A stretch of 64,000 nucleotides of DNA from an uncultured Prevotellaceae bacterium (GCA_946188345.1 CAMHUI010000004.1:28211-92210); one strand, 5' to 3'. Numbered from the stretch's first letter, positions 16,817 to 26,612 are shown. Notes: generated from the letters alone by a model not told the origin. Numbers and translations: made by a program.

Positions 16817-18394
16817 TTATTTCCTTTTCTTTCGCCCAAGTGTTCCCTGCTTGATGACGGTGAGCTGTGCGCCGTAGTTGTTTCCCAACCACTTGCCGCT
16901 GTCCATGCCTACGGCTCCGCGGATGCTCCATCCTTGCAGCCGGCTTTCCTCGGGGAAGTGCCATGTGGCCTCGGCCATCAGGTTGAAACTCTTCAGGGGC
17001 TTGGGGTATACGTTATAGTAGGAGCCGAAGCCCTTGCGATAGGTTGCCAGGAGGCGATAGCCGAGCAGGTCGCTGGGTTGCCCGCTCAGTCCGAGGTGGA
17101 TGGCCTGGAAGCGGTTGTCCTCGACCACGATGCGGCCGTCGCTGTTGTAGAGCGGCGAACGATAGAGGGGGTTGCCGATGACCTGGCCCCAGTGCTGCCA
17201 ACCGGTGAAGATATGGTGGTTGTAGTAGTTGTCGAGGCCGGTATAGTGTTCGGCCAGGTTGACGGTGTGGTCGTGATAGGTCGGCCCACCCTGATACTTC
17301 GTCGTGAGGTATTCAAGCACGACGCCGTTGACCAGATGGTTATACTTCAGCCGGAACTCGGCGCCGAGCATCCAGTCCTTGAAGTCGTAGAGGAAGTAGC
17401 GGTGCTTGACGATGCGGTTGGCATCGGCACCCTCGCCCCATCCGTTGTTGGCGATGTGCACCATCATAGAGTTGTCTTCGAAGAACTGGTCGACATAGAA
17501 CCCCAGTGCCCAGGTCTCTTCGTCGTAGTTCAGCCGTGCCACATAGCTGCCCAGATGGTTTCCCTCTGCGTTCTTGTAGTTGCCGTCGGTAGCATCGGAG
17601 CCTCCAGGGAAAAGGGCATTGACAAACGACTTCGCGCCCGACTCGTTCTCGATGACGCTGCCGTCGGGCTGGTAGCTCTTGCCGCCGAACTGGCAGGCCA
17701 TCTCCAGGCCTATCTCAAACGACAGCGGGAAATAGCGCTCCTCGTTACCCACCTTGAAGTAGATGGCCTTGGAGTGATAGAGGGCGTTCTCGGTATAGCG
17801 TTGCTGCTGATGGGTGAAGTCCTGCTGCCAGCTGTCGTCGGTGGTGATGCCATAGGCCAGATGTCCCTTCAGCCGCAGCCAGCCCTTCGTGCGGGGCACC
17901 ACCCAGTAGTCGGGCAGTCCGGCCCACACCTGAGGGATCGGTCGGGCGTTGATGCCAAGCGTCTGGGCGCCGGAGCTGAGATAGGGATTCTTCATCTGGG
18001 GCAAACGCTCCTTGCTACCTACCGTCAGGACGGCGTGAAGCCAACGGGCCTCGACGAAGGCCTGCTGAACGACGAGGGTGCTGGTGAAGCCTGTGGCCAC
18101 AGCCACGTCGGCACCATAGCCAATGCCCCAGTGGCGCAGCGAGTCGTTGCGGAGCGGACGGATGAGTGAGCCGCGAACGTAGCCGTTGACATCGTCGAGC
18201 GAACTCAGACCATAGCGGTTGGCATTGAGCCAGAGTGGCGTCGTGCCATCGGAAACGGTAGCCTGAACCTCGGCCTTATACTCCAGCCCGTTGAAAGGCT
18301 TAAGCGCACCGGCCTCCTCTTCACCGTCGAGGGCTTGTGAAAAGGCGCTCAGCGGCAAGAGCAATGCCGACAAAAGGGTGTATCGTATGTTCAT
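16817..18394 (-). CDS. Capsule assembly Wzi-family outer-membrane protein
   Basis: The 525-residue protein has a signal peptide (MNIRYTLLSALLLPLSAFSQA) and a chain of alternating beta strands expected of an outer-membrane barrel. Landmarks such as PLWLNANRYGLSS, GIGYGADVAVATGF, VWAGLPDYWVVPRTKGWL and LGAEFRLKYNHLVNG agree with Bacteroidales proteins of the capsule assembly Wzi family. Wzi binds capsule at the cell surface. Its presence some 4 kb beyond the polysaccharide locus, across the accessory stretch, suggests a related function, but it is in a different transcription unit. Confidence 0.85.
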   Translation of the reverse strand: MNIRYTLLSALLLPLSAFSQALDGEEEAGALKPFNGLEYKAEVQATVSDGTTPLWLNANRYGLSSLDDVNGYVRGSLIRPLRNDSLRHWGIGYGADVAVATGFTSTLVVQQAFVEARWLHAVLTVGSKERLPQMKNPYLSSGAQTLGINARPIPQVWAGLPDYWVVPRTKGWLRLKGHLAYGITTDDSWQQDFTHQQQRYTENALYHSKAIYFKVGNEERYFPLSFEIGLEMACQFGGKSYQPDGSVIENESGAKSFVNALFPGGSDATDGNYKNAEGNHLGSYVARLNYDEETWALGFYVDQFFEDNSMMVHIANNGWGEGADANRIVKHRYFLYDFKDWMLGAEFRLKYNHLVNGVVLEYLTTKYQGGPTYHDHTVNLAEHYTGLDNYYNHHIFTGWQHWGQVIGNPLYRSPLYNSDGRIVVEDNRFQAIHLGLSGQPSDLLGYRLLATYRKGFGSYYNVYPKPLKSFNLMAEATWHFPEESRLQGWSIRGAVGMDSGKWLGNNYGAQLTVIKQGTLGRKKRK

Positions 18395-18488
18395 AGTGTC
18401 TGTTTTTTTTCTAATTTAATAACGTTCGTGCGTCCATTATATTGTATATTCTTGCAACAGGACAAGAGATTTTTCAAAGCAAAGAGCC

Positions 18489-19397
18489 TTACCGACCGGT
18501 CGCACCCTTAGCTCGCCCCGCTGAAGGGTCTTCGCTGAATAACAAGGTTGCCACCTCTGTCTCCTGCCCCACCCTCACGTCGACGGAGGAGAGCTTCTGC
18601 TGAGCGATGAGACTGGCACTGCCATCAAGGGCAGATACTTCCATCTGCAGGACATCTGTCGCTTCATGAGGGATGGTATAGACCTCGAAGACGGAGTTAG
18701 CGGAGAACTGGTCGGGAGTGAGGGTGCGCAGCTCGGTCTGACGCGACTGCTTGGCACCGAAGGTTGTGGTGGGATTGAGCGTGCTGCTGCCGCCCGTATA
18801 ATAGAAGCGATACTGAGAGACTACTTGTGGAGTGGGTTCAAGTATCCGAACGCGCACCTTGGCGACACAGCGCTGCAAGACGATGGGCAGCGACGTGGTG
18901 CCGTCGGTAATCTCCACTTCCTCGCAGGCAAGGAAGGTGTCGGTCATCTTATTGTTAGGGAAAGAAACCTCGCTGAGCGAAGTGATGGTGGCTGAGGCAG
19001 TGCCACTATGGGCGACGGCAACAAGCTGGTAGGTGCCGTTGTCTAAGGTCAGCTCGAAGGTGCCGAAGTTGGCGTCGTTGAGCGTCTGATGGATGGTCTT
19101 GCCCACCTTCGCCCCATTCTTGAAGAAGGCAAGACTCATGCGGGTACACAAGTCGGCAACGGGCAGATGCTCGTCAGACATGGGCTCTTCCGAGTCTGTT
19201 AGGGAATATGGAGCAAAGGCGGCCGGCCCTTGCAGGGAGGCAACAAATCGGATTCTACGAATGCCGTCATCGGTGGAAGAGTCAGTCCCGCTCGTCACTT
19301 CATCCGACTCTTCAAGGATAGGCTTCTCGCAGCCCGCAAAGAACAGAGCAAGGAGAAGAGTCAGGACTTTGAGACAACGAGCAATGGGCTTCATCAC
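18489..19397 (-). CDS. FimB/Mfa2-like lipoprotein
   Basis: The 302-residue protein has a lipobox (LLLALFFAGC, Cys about residue 23) and a two-domain beta-rich body. The stretch from GTFELTLDNGTYQLVAVAHSG and the later CVAKVRVRI recall the FimB/Mfa2 fimbrial anchor and related immunoglobulin-like lipoproteins of Bacteroidales. No fimbrial subunit gene is nearby. It starts only 10 bp after the stop of the nuclease lipoprotein, so the two are probably cotranscribed. Surface-exposed location on the outer membrane is likely; function is not known. Confidence 0.65.
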   Translation of the reverse strand: MMKPIARCLKVLTLLLALFFAGCEKPILEESDEVTSGTDSSTDDGIRRIRFVASLQGPAAFAPYSLTDSEEPMSDEHLPVADLCTRMSLAFFKNGAKVGKTIHQTLNDANFGTFELTLDNGTYQLVAVAHSGTASATITSLSEVSFPNNKMTDTFLACEEVEITDGTTSLPIVLQRCVAKVRVRILEPTPQVVSQYRFYYTGGSSTLNPTTTFGAKQSRQTELRTLTPDQFSANSVFEVYTIPHEATDVLQMEVSALDGSASLIAQQKLSSVDVRVGQETEVATLLFSEDPSAGRAKGATGR

Positions 19398-19407
19398 AGG
19401 AATCTGG

Positions 19408-20385
19408 TTATTTATCTAAGTTCCAGGCCCTGACCACGTTGTCACGTGGCAACGACTCGACAGCCTTCTCGATGTCGTCGGGGAGGTTGCAGAAGAAGTC
19501 AAGCCCCGTCAGATTCTCCAGCTCGTCAATGTTGCGGACATAATTACTCATGACATAGTTGCTGGGCACGGATGCTGTCTGGTCTACCCAGAAGCCAAGC
19601 GCCTTGTAGCCTCCGTTGCCTGAGGCCTTGCTCTTGCAGAGGATGGCCATGAAGAAATAACGCGGAACGGGAATCTGATTTTTTCCGCTGCCAAGGTACT
19701 TGATTATGTCGGCTTCGCGGTCGATGGTGCCACCTTTTACAATATACAAAGTGTCGCGGAAGTTGGCATTGTTCCAACCAGAGACGCCTCCATAGCCATG
19801 GATGCGCGTTTCCATGTCGGCCCAGATGCCTGCATTGATAGAATTCAGCTGCGGCTGCATGTTTGTCATGTAGAAGGTCTGCCGGTTGGCCGCCTGATTG
19901 TAGGAATAGGCACGGTCGGCTGATGGCATCATGTGGCCGTGGTCAAAACCCGAATTCCAATAGGGGTCGACGGTGAAATGATACTGTGAAGGCAGGTCGG
20001 GGTCGTTGGGATACTCTGAGAAATTACCTGAGGTGTCTCGGGGCTTGCGGTCAATCTTACTGCTGCTGTTTCCGGCATGCATACGATAGCACGACCAGCG
20101 CTGGGCATGCTTCTCCGTGTCCCACTGCACACTGTAGTTGATACCGAAGGAAGCCCGATGGACTATCATGACATCGGCCTCGGCATTGCGCGAATGGTGG
20201 GTGGTGAGACTGGGAAACTCCAGACGGCCATAGACGGCTGACTGGCGGGTGTCGTTGCGGTTGGTGTTATTGCGGACGGCGGCAGAAGATGAGTCGTCGT
20301 CAGTAAACTCGACATCGGTGCCGCAGGAAGCCAGCAGCAACAACGGCAACAACAATAGTGACAAGGGGCGTAATTTCATCATCAT
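19408..20385 (-). CDS. DNA/RNA non-specific endonuclease lipoprotein (NUC1 family)
   Basis: The 325-residue protein begins with a lipoprotein signal (LLPLLLLASC). The NUC1/beta-beta-alpha-metal signature is in FDHGHMMPSADR, with the catalytic His in the D-x-G-H motif (DRGH in most members, DHGH here), followed by TFYMTNMQPQLNSINAGIWADMETRI carrying the metal-binding Asn. Such enzymes cut single- and double-stranded DNA and RNA without sequence preference. As a lipoprotein it is probably held at the cell surface or in the periplasm. Together with the EEP-type enzyme at 26613 and the TonB receptor at 23866 it suggests nucleic-acid feeding. Start could be any of the first three ATG codons. Confidence 0.87.
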   Translation of the reverse strand: MMMKLRPLSLLLLPLLLLASCGTDVEFTDDDSSSAAVRNNTNRNDTRQSAVYGRLEFPSLTTHHSRNAEADVMIVHRASFGINYSVQWDTEKHAQRWSCYRMHAGNSSSKIDRKPRDTSGNFSEYPNDPDLPSQYHFTVDPYWNSGFDHGHMMPSADRAYSYNQAANRQTFYMTNMQPQLNSINAGIWADMETRIHGYGGVSGWNNANFRDTLYIVKGGTIDREADIIKYLGSGKNQIPVPRYFFMAILCKSKASGNGGYKALGFWVDQTASVPSNYVMSNYVRNIDELENLTGLDFFCNLPDDIEKAVESLPRDNVVRAWNLDK

Positions 20386-20416
20386 CTCTGGTTTTGCTAA
20401 GAAGGTCAGCTTTTAT

Positions 20417-20470
20417 TAAAAAAAAGAAGTGCGCCCGCACGCATATGCAACTACGTTCGAACGCACCTCT
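20417..20470 (-). terminator. Terminator of rpmE2
   Basis: On the minus strand AGAGGTGCG (20470-20462) pairs with CGCACTTCT (20433-20425), one G-U pair, and is followed by a run of T over 20425-20417. It lies about 50 bp after the L31 stop. Confidence 0.75.
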
Positions 20471-20520
20471 CCGAAAAATTTAATCTCTATATCGACTGAA
20501 AAAGATAGTCAAGCAATGTC

Positions 20521-20772
20521 TTACTTCTTGATCTTACCGTAGCGGCTCATGAAGCGGTCAACACGACCGGCAGTGTCAACGAGCGTGCTCTTACCCGTAT
20601 AGAAGGGGTGAGAGGTGTTAGAGATTTCGACTTTTACCACTGGGTAAGTTTCACCTTCGAATTCCACTGTATCATTGGTCTTTGCTGTGGACTTCGTAAG
20701 GAACATATCGCCGTTGGACATGTCACGGAACACGACGGGGCGATAGTTTTCGGGATGAATACCTTTTTTCAT
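20521..20772 (-). CDS. rpmE2: 50S ribosomal protein L31 type B
   Basis: This 83-residue protein of the large ribosomal subunit starts at the ATG at 20772 ([20 protein letters not shown]). It has the type B features: [23 protein letters not shown] and the [11 protein letters not shown] tail. No cysteine is present, so it lacks the zinc knuckle of the L31 A form; in other bacteria such zinc-free forms replace the zinc form when zinc is low. Here no A form is visible, and Bacteroidales commonly use only type B. The gene has a strong promoter of its own flanked by an inverted repeat (20848-20883). Confidence 0.95.
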   Translation of the reverse strand: MKKGIHPENYRPVVFRDMSNGDMFLTKSTAKTNDTVEFEGETYPVVKVEISNTSHPFYTGKSTLVDTAGRVDRFMSRYGKIKK

Positions 20773-20847
20773 TGTTTCTTTAAATGTTATTATTAATATT
20801 GCTTTGTTACTTCGTTTGCAAGTATTCGGCTGATGCCTATACACTTA

Positions 20848-20887
20848 GCAGGGTGCAAAATTACAAAGAATTTCGCACCCTGCCAAA
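20848..20887 (-). promoter_or_regulatory. rpmE2 promoter with flanking 9-bp inverted repeat
   Basis: On the minus strand TTTG (20887-20884), 20 bases, then TAATTTTG (20863-20856) match the Bacteroidetes promoter consensus. GCAGGGTGC at 20848-20856 and GCACCCTGC at 20875-20883 form a perfect inverted repeat: one arm sits in the promoter spacer, the other over the inferred start near 20852. This layout suits a repressor site. Confidence 0.7.
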
Positions 20888-20945
20888 TATTTTAAGGATT
20901 ATTTTCTGAAAATCTTACTTTTACTCTTTCGAGCAAGAGAAAGAC

Positions 20946-22934
20946 TTAGTTGAAAGTGATGACAATCTTCGAGAAGCGCAGCTGGCTCGTTGCACGTGTT
21001 GCCTCGCTGGTGTTGGTCACCTTCACAACAGATGAGCCAATCTGGGTTGCTCCAACCATGTTATCGTTGAAGGTGGCTGAACCTGGCTCAATGGTAACGG
21101 CTTGGGAGGCATTGCAGATATCATTGCCCTGATTGGTGCAGGTAATGGCAATCTCGCTGACGGTCTTGTTGCCGGCGTTTATCGTGAAGCTGTTCTTGGG
21201 ATACATTCGGACGGCCTCTGCTGCTGTCGACGTTGCCTCGTAGTACTTGGGGGCATTGGTGTTGCCTCCACCATCGAAGGTGATGACTGTTCCATCGACA
21301 AGGGTCAGCGTGGGGACAACGGCTCCCTTTTCCAGGCCCAGCTCGGCTGAGGTCAGCGTCAGGGTATTGCCATCGAGGGTTCCAAACGTCTTGTCTGGGT
21401 TGGGATTAGGATTGGGGTTGGGGTTGTCACCATCGGTAGGCACCTTGCCACCCTGCTTCACCAACAGAGGAAGACCTTCGCCACTATCGGTAGCGGTGAG
21501 TTCGGTGTATTTGCTGACAAACTGGATAGACTTGCCCGTAGCAACATTCTTAACCGTGGCCTTGCCATCTTCAGCGACACTGGCGCTCCAGACATAGTTG
21601 GAGGCAGGCTTCGTGGCTGAGACCTGGAAGCTGTTGTGGGTGTCATCCATATAGAAGTACTGACCCTGGGCATCCTGAAGGGTGAAACCGCCTTCGACAG
21701 CCGTAAAGGTGAAGAGGTCGGCCTCGCTACCTGTCAGTGTTCCGTCAGCAGCGATGCTGGTCTGGTTGGCCGTGGGATACATGTAGCCATAGGAGTTGTC
21801 GTTGAAGGGTTTGTAAGCATATACTTCGTAAGCATTAGATGCCTTGTAGACGAAGAAGTATTTGCCAGCCTCCAGGTTCGACTCGTCGGGAGTGGGAGTC
21901 GGAGTAGGATTGTCGCCACCAGAGGTCAGGGAGACAAGGTAGCTGTTGGCAATCTCATGAATCACGACTTGACTCTTGTTCACATACTTCATCAGGTTAC
22001 CGAAGACTACGACCTCGTCACCAGCCTTGATGTCGTTAACGGAGCTGAACTTCTCGCCATTGAGACCATCACCGGCATACACCTGAACCTGATTGTTCTT
22101 GGTGCCGTCGTCGGAGATATAGTAGTTGATGTTGCCATACTTGGCGAAGTTGTCGGCATTGGTTGCCACGCTGACGACCTTACCCTTCACATAAGCCTTC
22201 TCGGAGGTTGAGGCGCCATCATCAAGGGCATTAATCATCTCAATGGCAGCGGCAGTGGTAATTGGAGCCTCTGCTGTACCGATGGTGTTGCCCGGCTCTT
22301 CAGGACCAGGAGCATCGCCATTGCCTTCACCTTCCTTCACGACAACATTCTTAACTTCCCATGTGGAAGCGTTCTGGGTGTTGCAAGCGAAGTAGAAAGC
22401 GACGCGAACCTTTTCCTGTCCGAGGAACTGCTGGGGAATGTTCTGGCTGTAGGTAGACCAGTTGTCCCAATCGCGGCCTTCGGTAAGTGTACCTGTCACG
22501 TCAACCCAGTTGGTAGTAGCAGGATTACCTGTATAGTCGCTGGTCAGGAACACTTTGTTCTCAGTTCCAGAAGCCACATAGCGAAGGATGTAGTCGAACT
22601 GCAGATAAGCCTTTTCTGCTCCGGAGAGATTGATTTCTGGAGAGATAAAGTAGCTCTGCGACTCAACCTTGGGCACGTCATTAGAGATATGACCGGTACC
22701 TTTAGCGTATCCGTGGGAATCAACAACCCAGGCCTGGCTTCCTTCTTTTGTATTGGCATTGATGAAGCCGAAATCATTGCTACCGCTAAAGTTTGCGTCA
22801 AGATAAGTTCCCTCTGGCAGGACGGGTTCACCCTCTGAACCAGGGATGTTGTACGGCGCAGGAACGTCTTCACAACTTGTGAATGCGAATGTGGCAACTG
22901 CTATTGCCAGCATTGATTTGATAATTTTCTTCAT
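20946..22934 (-). CDS. Modular surface lipoprotein with OB-fold-like and beta-sandwich domains
   Basis: The 662-residue protein has a lipobox (AVATFAFTSC) and at least four modules joined by linkers. Residues about 40-200 resemble a choice-of-anchor-J type beta-sandwich (YLDANFSGSNDFGF, SYFISPEINLSG, LQFDYILRY). Residues about 215-340 look like an OB-fold (AYVKGKVVSV, INYYISDDG, GDEVVVFGNL). A third part around 360-490 has YFFVYKASNAYEVYAYKP. The C-terminus is a further beta domain (TINAGNKTVSEIAITCTNQ). Linkers are PTPTPTPDE and NPNPNPNPNPDK. It follows the DUF5689 lipoprotein by 44 bp in the TonB receptor operon. OB-folds and the nucleases nearby hint at nucleic-acid binding, which is an inference. 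Confidence 0.75.
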   Translation of the reverse strand: MKKIIKSMLAIAVATFAFTSCEDVPAPYNIPGSEGEPVLPEGTYLDANFSGSNDFGFINANTKEGSQAWVVDSHGYAKGTGHISNDVPKVESQSYFISPEINLSGAEKAYLQFDYILRYVASGTENKVFLTSDYTGNPATTNWVDVTGTLTEGRDWDNWSTYSQNIPQQFLGQEKVRVAFYFACNTQNASTWEVKNVVVKEGEGNGDAPGPEEPGNTIGTAEAPITTAAAIEMINALDDGASTSEKAYVKGKVVSVATNADNFAKYGNINYYISDDGTKNNQVQVYAGDGLNGEKFSSVNDIKAGDEVVVFGNLMKYVNKSQVVIHEIANSYLVSLTSGGDNPTPTPTPDESNLEAGKYFFVYKASNAYEVYAYKPFNDNSYGYMYPTANQTSIAADGTLTGSEADLFTFTAVEGGFTLQDAQGQYFYMDDTHNSFQVSATKPASNYVWSASVAEDGKATVKNVATGKSIQFVSKYTELTATDSGEGLPLLVKQGGKVPTDGDNPNPNPNPNPDKTFGTLDGNTLTLTSAELGLEKGAVVPTLTLVDGTVITFDGGGNTNAPKYYEATSTAAEAVRMYPKNSFTINAGNKTVSEIAITCTNQGNDICNASQAVTIEPGSATFNDNMVGATQIGSSVVKVTNTSEATRATSQLRFSKIVITFN

Positions 22935-22978
22935 AGTTATATTTCTTTTTTGTTTTTATTCGTTCTTGGTTCTTCTTC

Positions 22979-23851
22979 CTACTGGTTTGCAATCCGCAGG
23001 TCGCTGGTCTTACGCATCATAATCTGCCATGTGCCACGATACTGTGTGGCAATGCCGACGATGTCGCAGGCAATCTTCTCTCCCGTCTCTTTATTGAAAG
23101 GCAGGACCGTTGCAGCGAAATCGGCATAAGAACTGGTGCGCACGATGAGCTTGCTGGATGAATAGCCGTCAATCTGCTGGTTGAAGTAGTTGCCACCCGA
23201 GCCTGAGCCATCGATGAGAGTCTTGGTGCCGTCGGCATCCTTGAAGGTGACACCGCGCAGGATGACGAGTCGGCCGCTGTTGGTGTTGATATCATTCTCT
23301 ACCTCTGAGAAGTCTACGGGCTGGACAGCGTCGGGATTGATTTCACCGACAAGTTTGACGTGGCTGTTCCAGATGTCTTTCGACATACGTCCGATTTGCC
23401 CGTTATAGGGTGCACCGAGCTCAAGCTGATTGCCGTAGCCACCGACGTAGAGTCCCTTCAGGTCGATAATGATCTGCTGTCCTTCGGCGAGATAGCCGTT
23501 GATACCGCCTTGGTTGACGGCAACAATCATGGCACCTGTCTCGTCTTGCACGGCAAACTGCTTGTAGAGGTTGCCGCCCACGTCATTACCTGATACATAG
23601 ACGCGCAGCTTGATATCGTCTTCCACGAGTTTGTTGCTGCTGTTGGCAATGGCGTCGGCATAGTTGGGATGGGCCTTCAGTTCGGCAATGGTGATGATGC
23701 CGTCTTCAGTGATACTATTGTTCCCGAATGGAGCCTGGTCAGAGACCGGCTCTTTCCAATCGTTATTGAAAAGCGAGTCGTCGCCATCGAGGCAAGAGGT
23801 CAGTGCGAGGCATGTCGCAGCGGCCATGAAGAAATATTTAAGTGCTTTCAT
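22979..23851 (-). CDS. DUF5689-type lipoprotein (OB-fold pair)
   Basis: The 290-residue protein has a lipobox (AAATCLALTSC) and the DUF5689 pattern: ITIAELKAHPNYAD, an OB-like strand set LRVYVSGNDVGGNLYKQFAVQDETGAMIVAV, and a second similar half ending CDIVGIATQYRGTWQIMMRKTSDL. DUF5689 is common next to TonB-dependent receptors and near secreted nucleases in Bacteroidetes. The gene starts 14 bp after the receptor stop, so it is surely in the same operon. It may be the surface binding partner of the receptor. Substrate not known; nucleic acid is an inference from context. Confidence 0.8.
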   Translation of the reverse strand: MKALKYFFMAAATCLALTSCLDGDDSLFNNDWKEPVSDQAPFGNNSITEDGIITIAELKAHPNYADAIANSSNKLVEDDIKLRVYVSGNDVGGNLYKQFAVQDETGAMIVAVNQGGINGYLAEGQQIIIDLKGLYVGGYGNQLELGAPYNGQIGRMSKDIWNSHVKLVGEINPDAVQPVDFSEVENDINTNSGRLVILRGVTFKDADGTKTLIDGSGSGGNYFNQQIDGYSSSKLIVRTSSYADFAATVLPFNKETGEKIACDIVGIATQYRGTWQIMMRKTSDLRIANQ

Positions 23852-23865
23852 AACTGTTTCGCTTT

Positions 23866-26400
23866 TTAGAATTTATAGGTTACGATGAGCATTCCGTTGG
23901 TACCGTTGGCATAGAACTTCTTGGGGCTCTTCTGGAACTTGTAGGCGCGGATGTCGTCATCATTGACGTCCTTGCGGTCCTTACGGTTCTGCTCCATACC
24001 ACCGGTCACAATCTTGGTGTTGTTGAGGATGTTGGTCAGCATGAGGTTGATGCTGAGCGAGCCTTTCTTCAGATAGATGCTACGTCCGATGCTTGCGTCG
24101 AGCATAAAACCGCCGTCGCCCTTAGCCTGAGAATAGCGGTTGTAGGAACTCTGACCAAAGTTGTCGCGTGTGGTATTCTCGCTGGCATAGCGTGTTACGG
24201 GCGTGTAATAGAGATAGATTCGGTCGTAGTAGTTGCCGATGAGGTCGAGGAACCATCCGTGAGCGTGGTAGTTCAGGTCGATGCTACCAGCTGTGAGCGG
24301 TGTGCATCCCTCACGCATACCCTTCGAAAGGACGATGTCTTCGTAGGTCTTGCCGTCCTGCGACTTGGTATAGATGACTTTACCGTCGTTGATATATTCA
24401 GCGTCGCTGATGGTACCGAGCATCTTGATATTGAATGTCGAACTGAGCTTGAAGTTCAGGCCGGCCTCAACGCCGTAGTAGTGCTTCTTGAGTCCGTTGA
24501 TGGAGACATAGGAGAACGAGTTCTGGGAGTCGTCGTAGTACATGCTGTATTCAGCGACGTGGGCCAGTCGGCTGTAGAAGGCGCTGATGTTGGCATGCAG
24601 CCAGGAGGTCTCGAGCTGGTAGCCGAGTTCTGTGGAGAAGACGTCCTCGTTCTTGAGGTCCTTCACGAAGTCGTTGTTGATTTGCGGAGCTGCAAAAGCC
24701 GTGCGTGCTACGGGAGCCTTCTTTTCATATCCGATACCGAAGGAGAGCGTGTTGCCGCGGCCTGCATTGAGCGAGGAGCCGAACTTGAATCCGCCGTCAA
24801 CGAACTTAGCCGTCTTGCTCTTGCCGTAGGAGTTGTCGACAGCCAGACCGTTGCGCATCTTACCTTCACGCTGCATGGTCTGTCCGCCGAGGCGAGCTGA
24901 TACTGAGTAGTGGACGGGGCCGAAATTCTCTGCATAGGTGCTCCAAATCTGAGCCTTGTTGACGAAGATGTTATAGTCGTAGGCGAAGCGGTCGCCGACC
25001 TTGACTTCTGCATTGGGGTTGTTGACGTCATACTGTGCCTGCGGGTCTGTCTCCAGATAGGTTCCGACGACGTAGGTATTCAGGTTGCGGAAGGAGGCTG
25101 CTCCGAGGAGGTCTTCCATGGTCTGGTAGTGCATGCCCTTGTTGGTCGACACGACGAAGCCTGAGTTGAGCGACTGTGTCTTGGAGAGTTGCTTCTTGAG
25201 CGACGATGCGAGGTTGATGGTCAGCTGATCGTCGTGATAGGCCTGAAGGTAGTACATGGCGTCAGCTCCCTGAGCCGATGCAACCTTGTTGGAGAAGTAG
25301 AGGCGGTCCCAGTTGATCTGCCGGTTGGCCTTCGAGGCGCTCAGAAAGTCATAGGAAGCCCGCCATGCGGCCATGCCGGCAGCGGTGCGGTTGTCGGCAT
25401 CGGTGGGATCCCACACGTTGTAGCTGTAGCTGGGCATGGTGCTGTAGTAGTCGGGGGCCGGGTTGGTGGAATTGTTGTAGCTCAGGCGAGAGCTGCTATA
25501 CTGCGCATACTTGCCGAAGAGCGTTGTAGTGAGCTTGGTGTCATCGTTGATGTTCCAGTCCCAGGTCATGAGGGCCGAGGGTGCGAAGTCGCGGATGATA
25601 CGCGAGTTGCGCTTCTTGCCGTTCTGATAACCCCAGTTGGGATTGTAGAAACGGTTATTGGCAATCCAGTACATCTCATCGGTGGATGCTGCCTGAGCTC
25701 CGCGCTCGGTCGGGTTACCCCATGTGACGAGCGATATGGAATGTTTGTCATTGATGAGTTTCTCTGCTCCGAGGAAGTAGCTGAAGGCATTGTAGAATGT
25801 TCCCTCGATATAGGCGGTCGACGGATTGGCGTAGCGGTAGGTGAGTCCGAGCGACCATGCCCATCCTTTGTCGTTGAAGCCTGAATTATAGCTATACATT
25901 CCGCGGAAGGTGTAGTTTCTGTTGGCGCCTGCTACAGAGAGACGGTGTCCCACGGGCAGCGAGCTGGGGCGGAAGTTATAGTTGTTTGAGCCGCCCAGGC
26001 CTGTCATGGCGAAGTTATTGTCTTCGAAGGGAAGCGATGCCTCCACGCTGCGTGTCTGGTTGTTGAGTCCTCCGACGAGTGAGTAGCGGAACTCGCCTCT
26101 CTCGGCATCGTTGGCAGGGTTGCCGTTGATGTAGATATCGTTGTACTTGGAGTTGTATGCACGGAACTTGAATCGTGCCGGGCTCCATTTGTAGCCAACT
26201 TCGCTGGCATAGGCATTGGTGTTTGAGCCCAGCACGGTGACTTCTTGCGAGACGTTGTCGTCTTCTCCGAGCTGCGACTCAGACAATGTGAATGCCGATT
26301 CGTCGATGACGATGACATTCTGCTCCTGCTTCCCGTCAGTCTGCGCCGCGGCTAACGAGGCATAGCAGAGAGCAATCACTGCTAATCTTAATCTGTTCAT
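23866..26400 (-). CDS. TonB-dependent outer-membrane receptor
   Basis: The 844-residue protein has a signal peptide (to about residue 20, SLAAAQ), a segment VIVIDESAFTLSESQLGEDDNVSQEVTVLGSN before a short plug-like region, and then a long beta-barrel with aromatic strand ends; the final residues GTNGMLIVTYKF end in Phe as outer-membrane barrels do. It lacks the N-terminal carboxypeptidase-like domain and the long plug of SusC proteins, and no SusD partner is present. Two lipoprotein genes follow in the same operon, and a divergent EEP nuclease starts 212 bp away. Energy-driven import of a nucleic-acid product is a working idea only. Confidence 0.83.
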   Translation of the reverse strand: MNRLRLAVIALCYASLAAAQTDGKQEQNVIVIDESAFTLSESQLGEDDNVSQEVTVLGSNTNAYASEVGYKWSPARFKFRAYNSKYNDIYINGNPANDAERGEFRYSLVGGLNNQTRSVEASLPFEDNNFAMTGLGGSNNYNFRPSSLPVGHRLSVAGANRNYTFRGMYSYNSGFNDKGWAWSLGLTYRYANPSTAYIEGTFYNAFSYFLGAEKLINDKHSISLVTWGNPTERGAQAASTDEMYWIANNRFYNPNWGYQNGKKRNSRIIRDFAPSALMTWDWNINDDTKLTTTLFGKYAQYSSSRLSYNNSTNPAPDYYSTMPSYSYNVWDPTDADNRTAAGMAAWRASYDFLSASKANRQINWDRLYFSNKVASAQGADAMYYLQAYHDDQLTINLASSLKKQLSKTQSLNSGFVVSTNKGMHYQTMEDLLGAASFRNLNTYVVGTYLETDPQAQYDVNNPNAEVKVGDRFAYDYNIFVNKAQIWSTYAENFGPVHYSVSARLGGQTMQREGKMRNGLAVDNSYGKSKTAKFVDGGFKFGSSLNAGRGNTLSFGIGYEKKAPVARTAFAAPQINNDFVKDLKNEDVFSTELGYQLETSWLHANISAFYSRLAHVAEYSMYYDDSQNSFSYVSINGLKKHYYGVEAGLNFKLSSTFNIKMLGTISDAEYINDGKVIYTKSQDGKTYEDIVLSKGMREGCTPLTAGSIDLNYHAHGWFLDLIGNYYDRIYLYYTPVTRYASENTTRDNFGQSSYNRYSQAKGDGGFMLDASIGRSIYLKKGSLSINLMLTNILNNTKIVTGGMEQNRKDRKDVNDDDIRAYKFQKSPKKFYANGTNGMLIVTYKF

Positions 26401-26612
26401 ATTGTAATGGTTATAAATTATTCTTTACGTCCTTGGTTTTGTAGATTGTTTAGGTCCGCTTTTTCGGGTACAAAGTAACAAAGAAAATTTTAAAGAAAAA
26501 AGTTTTTTTTACGTTTTTTTCCAAAAACATGCTCATTTGTCAGAAATAATTACGATATTTGCACTTTGAAAAATTATTACAACCAAGTACACATTATTAT
26601 TTATACGCGTAT

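Noticed and set aside
16790..18169. Plus-strand open frame of 459 codons
   Set aside because: It is antisense to the Wzi-family gene. The minus-strand protein has a signal peptide and barrel pattern; the plus-strand one looks like a Val/Gly-rich shadow.
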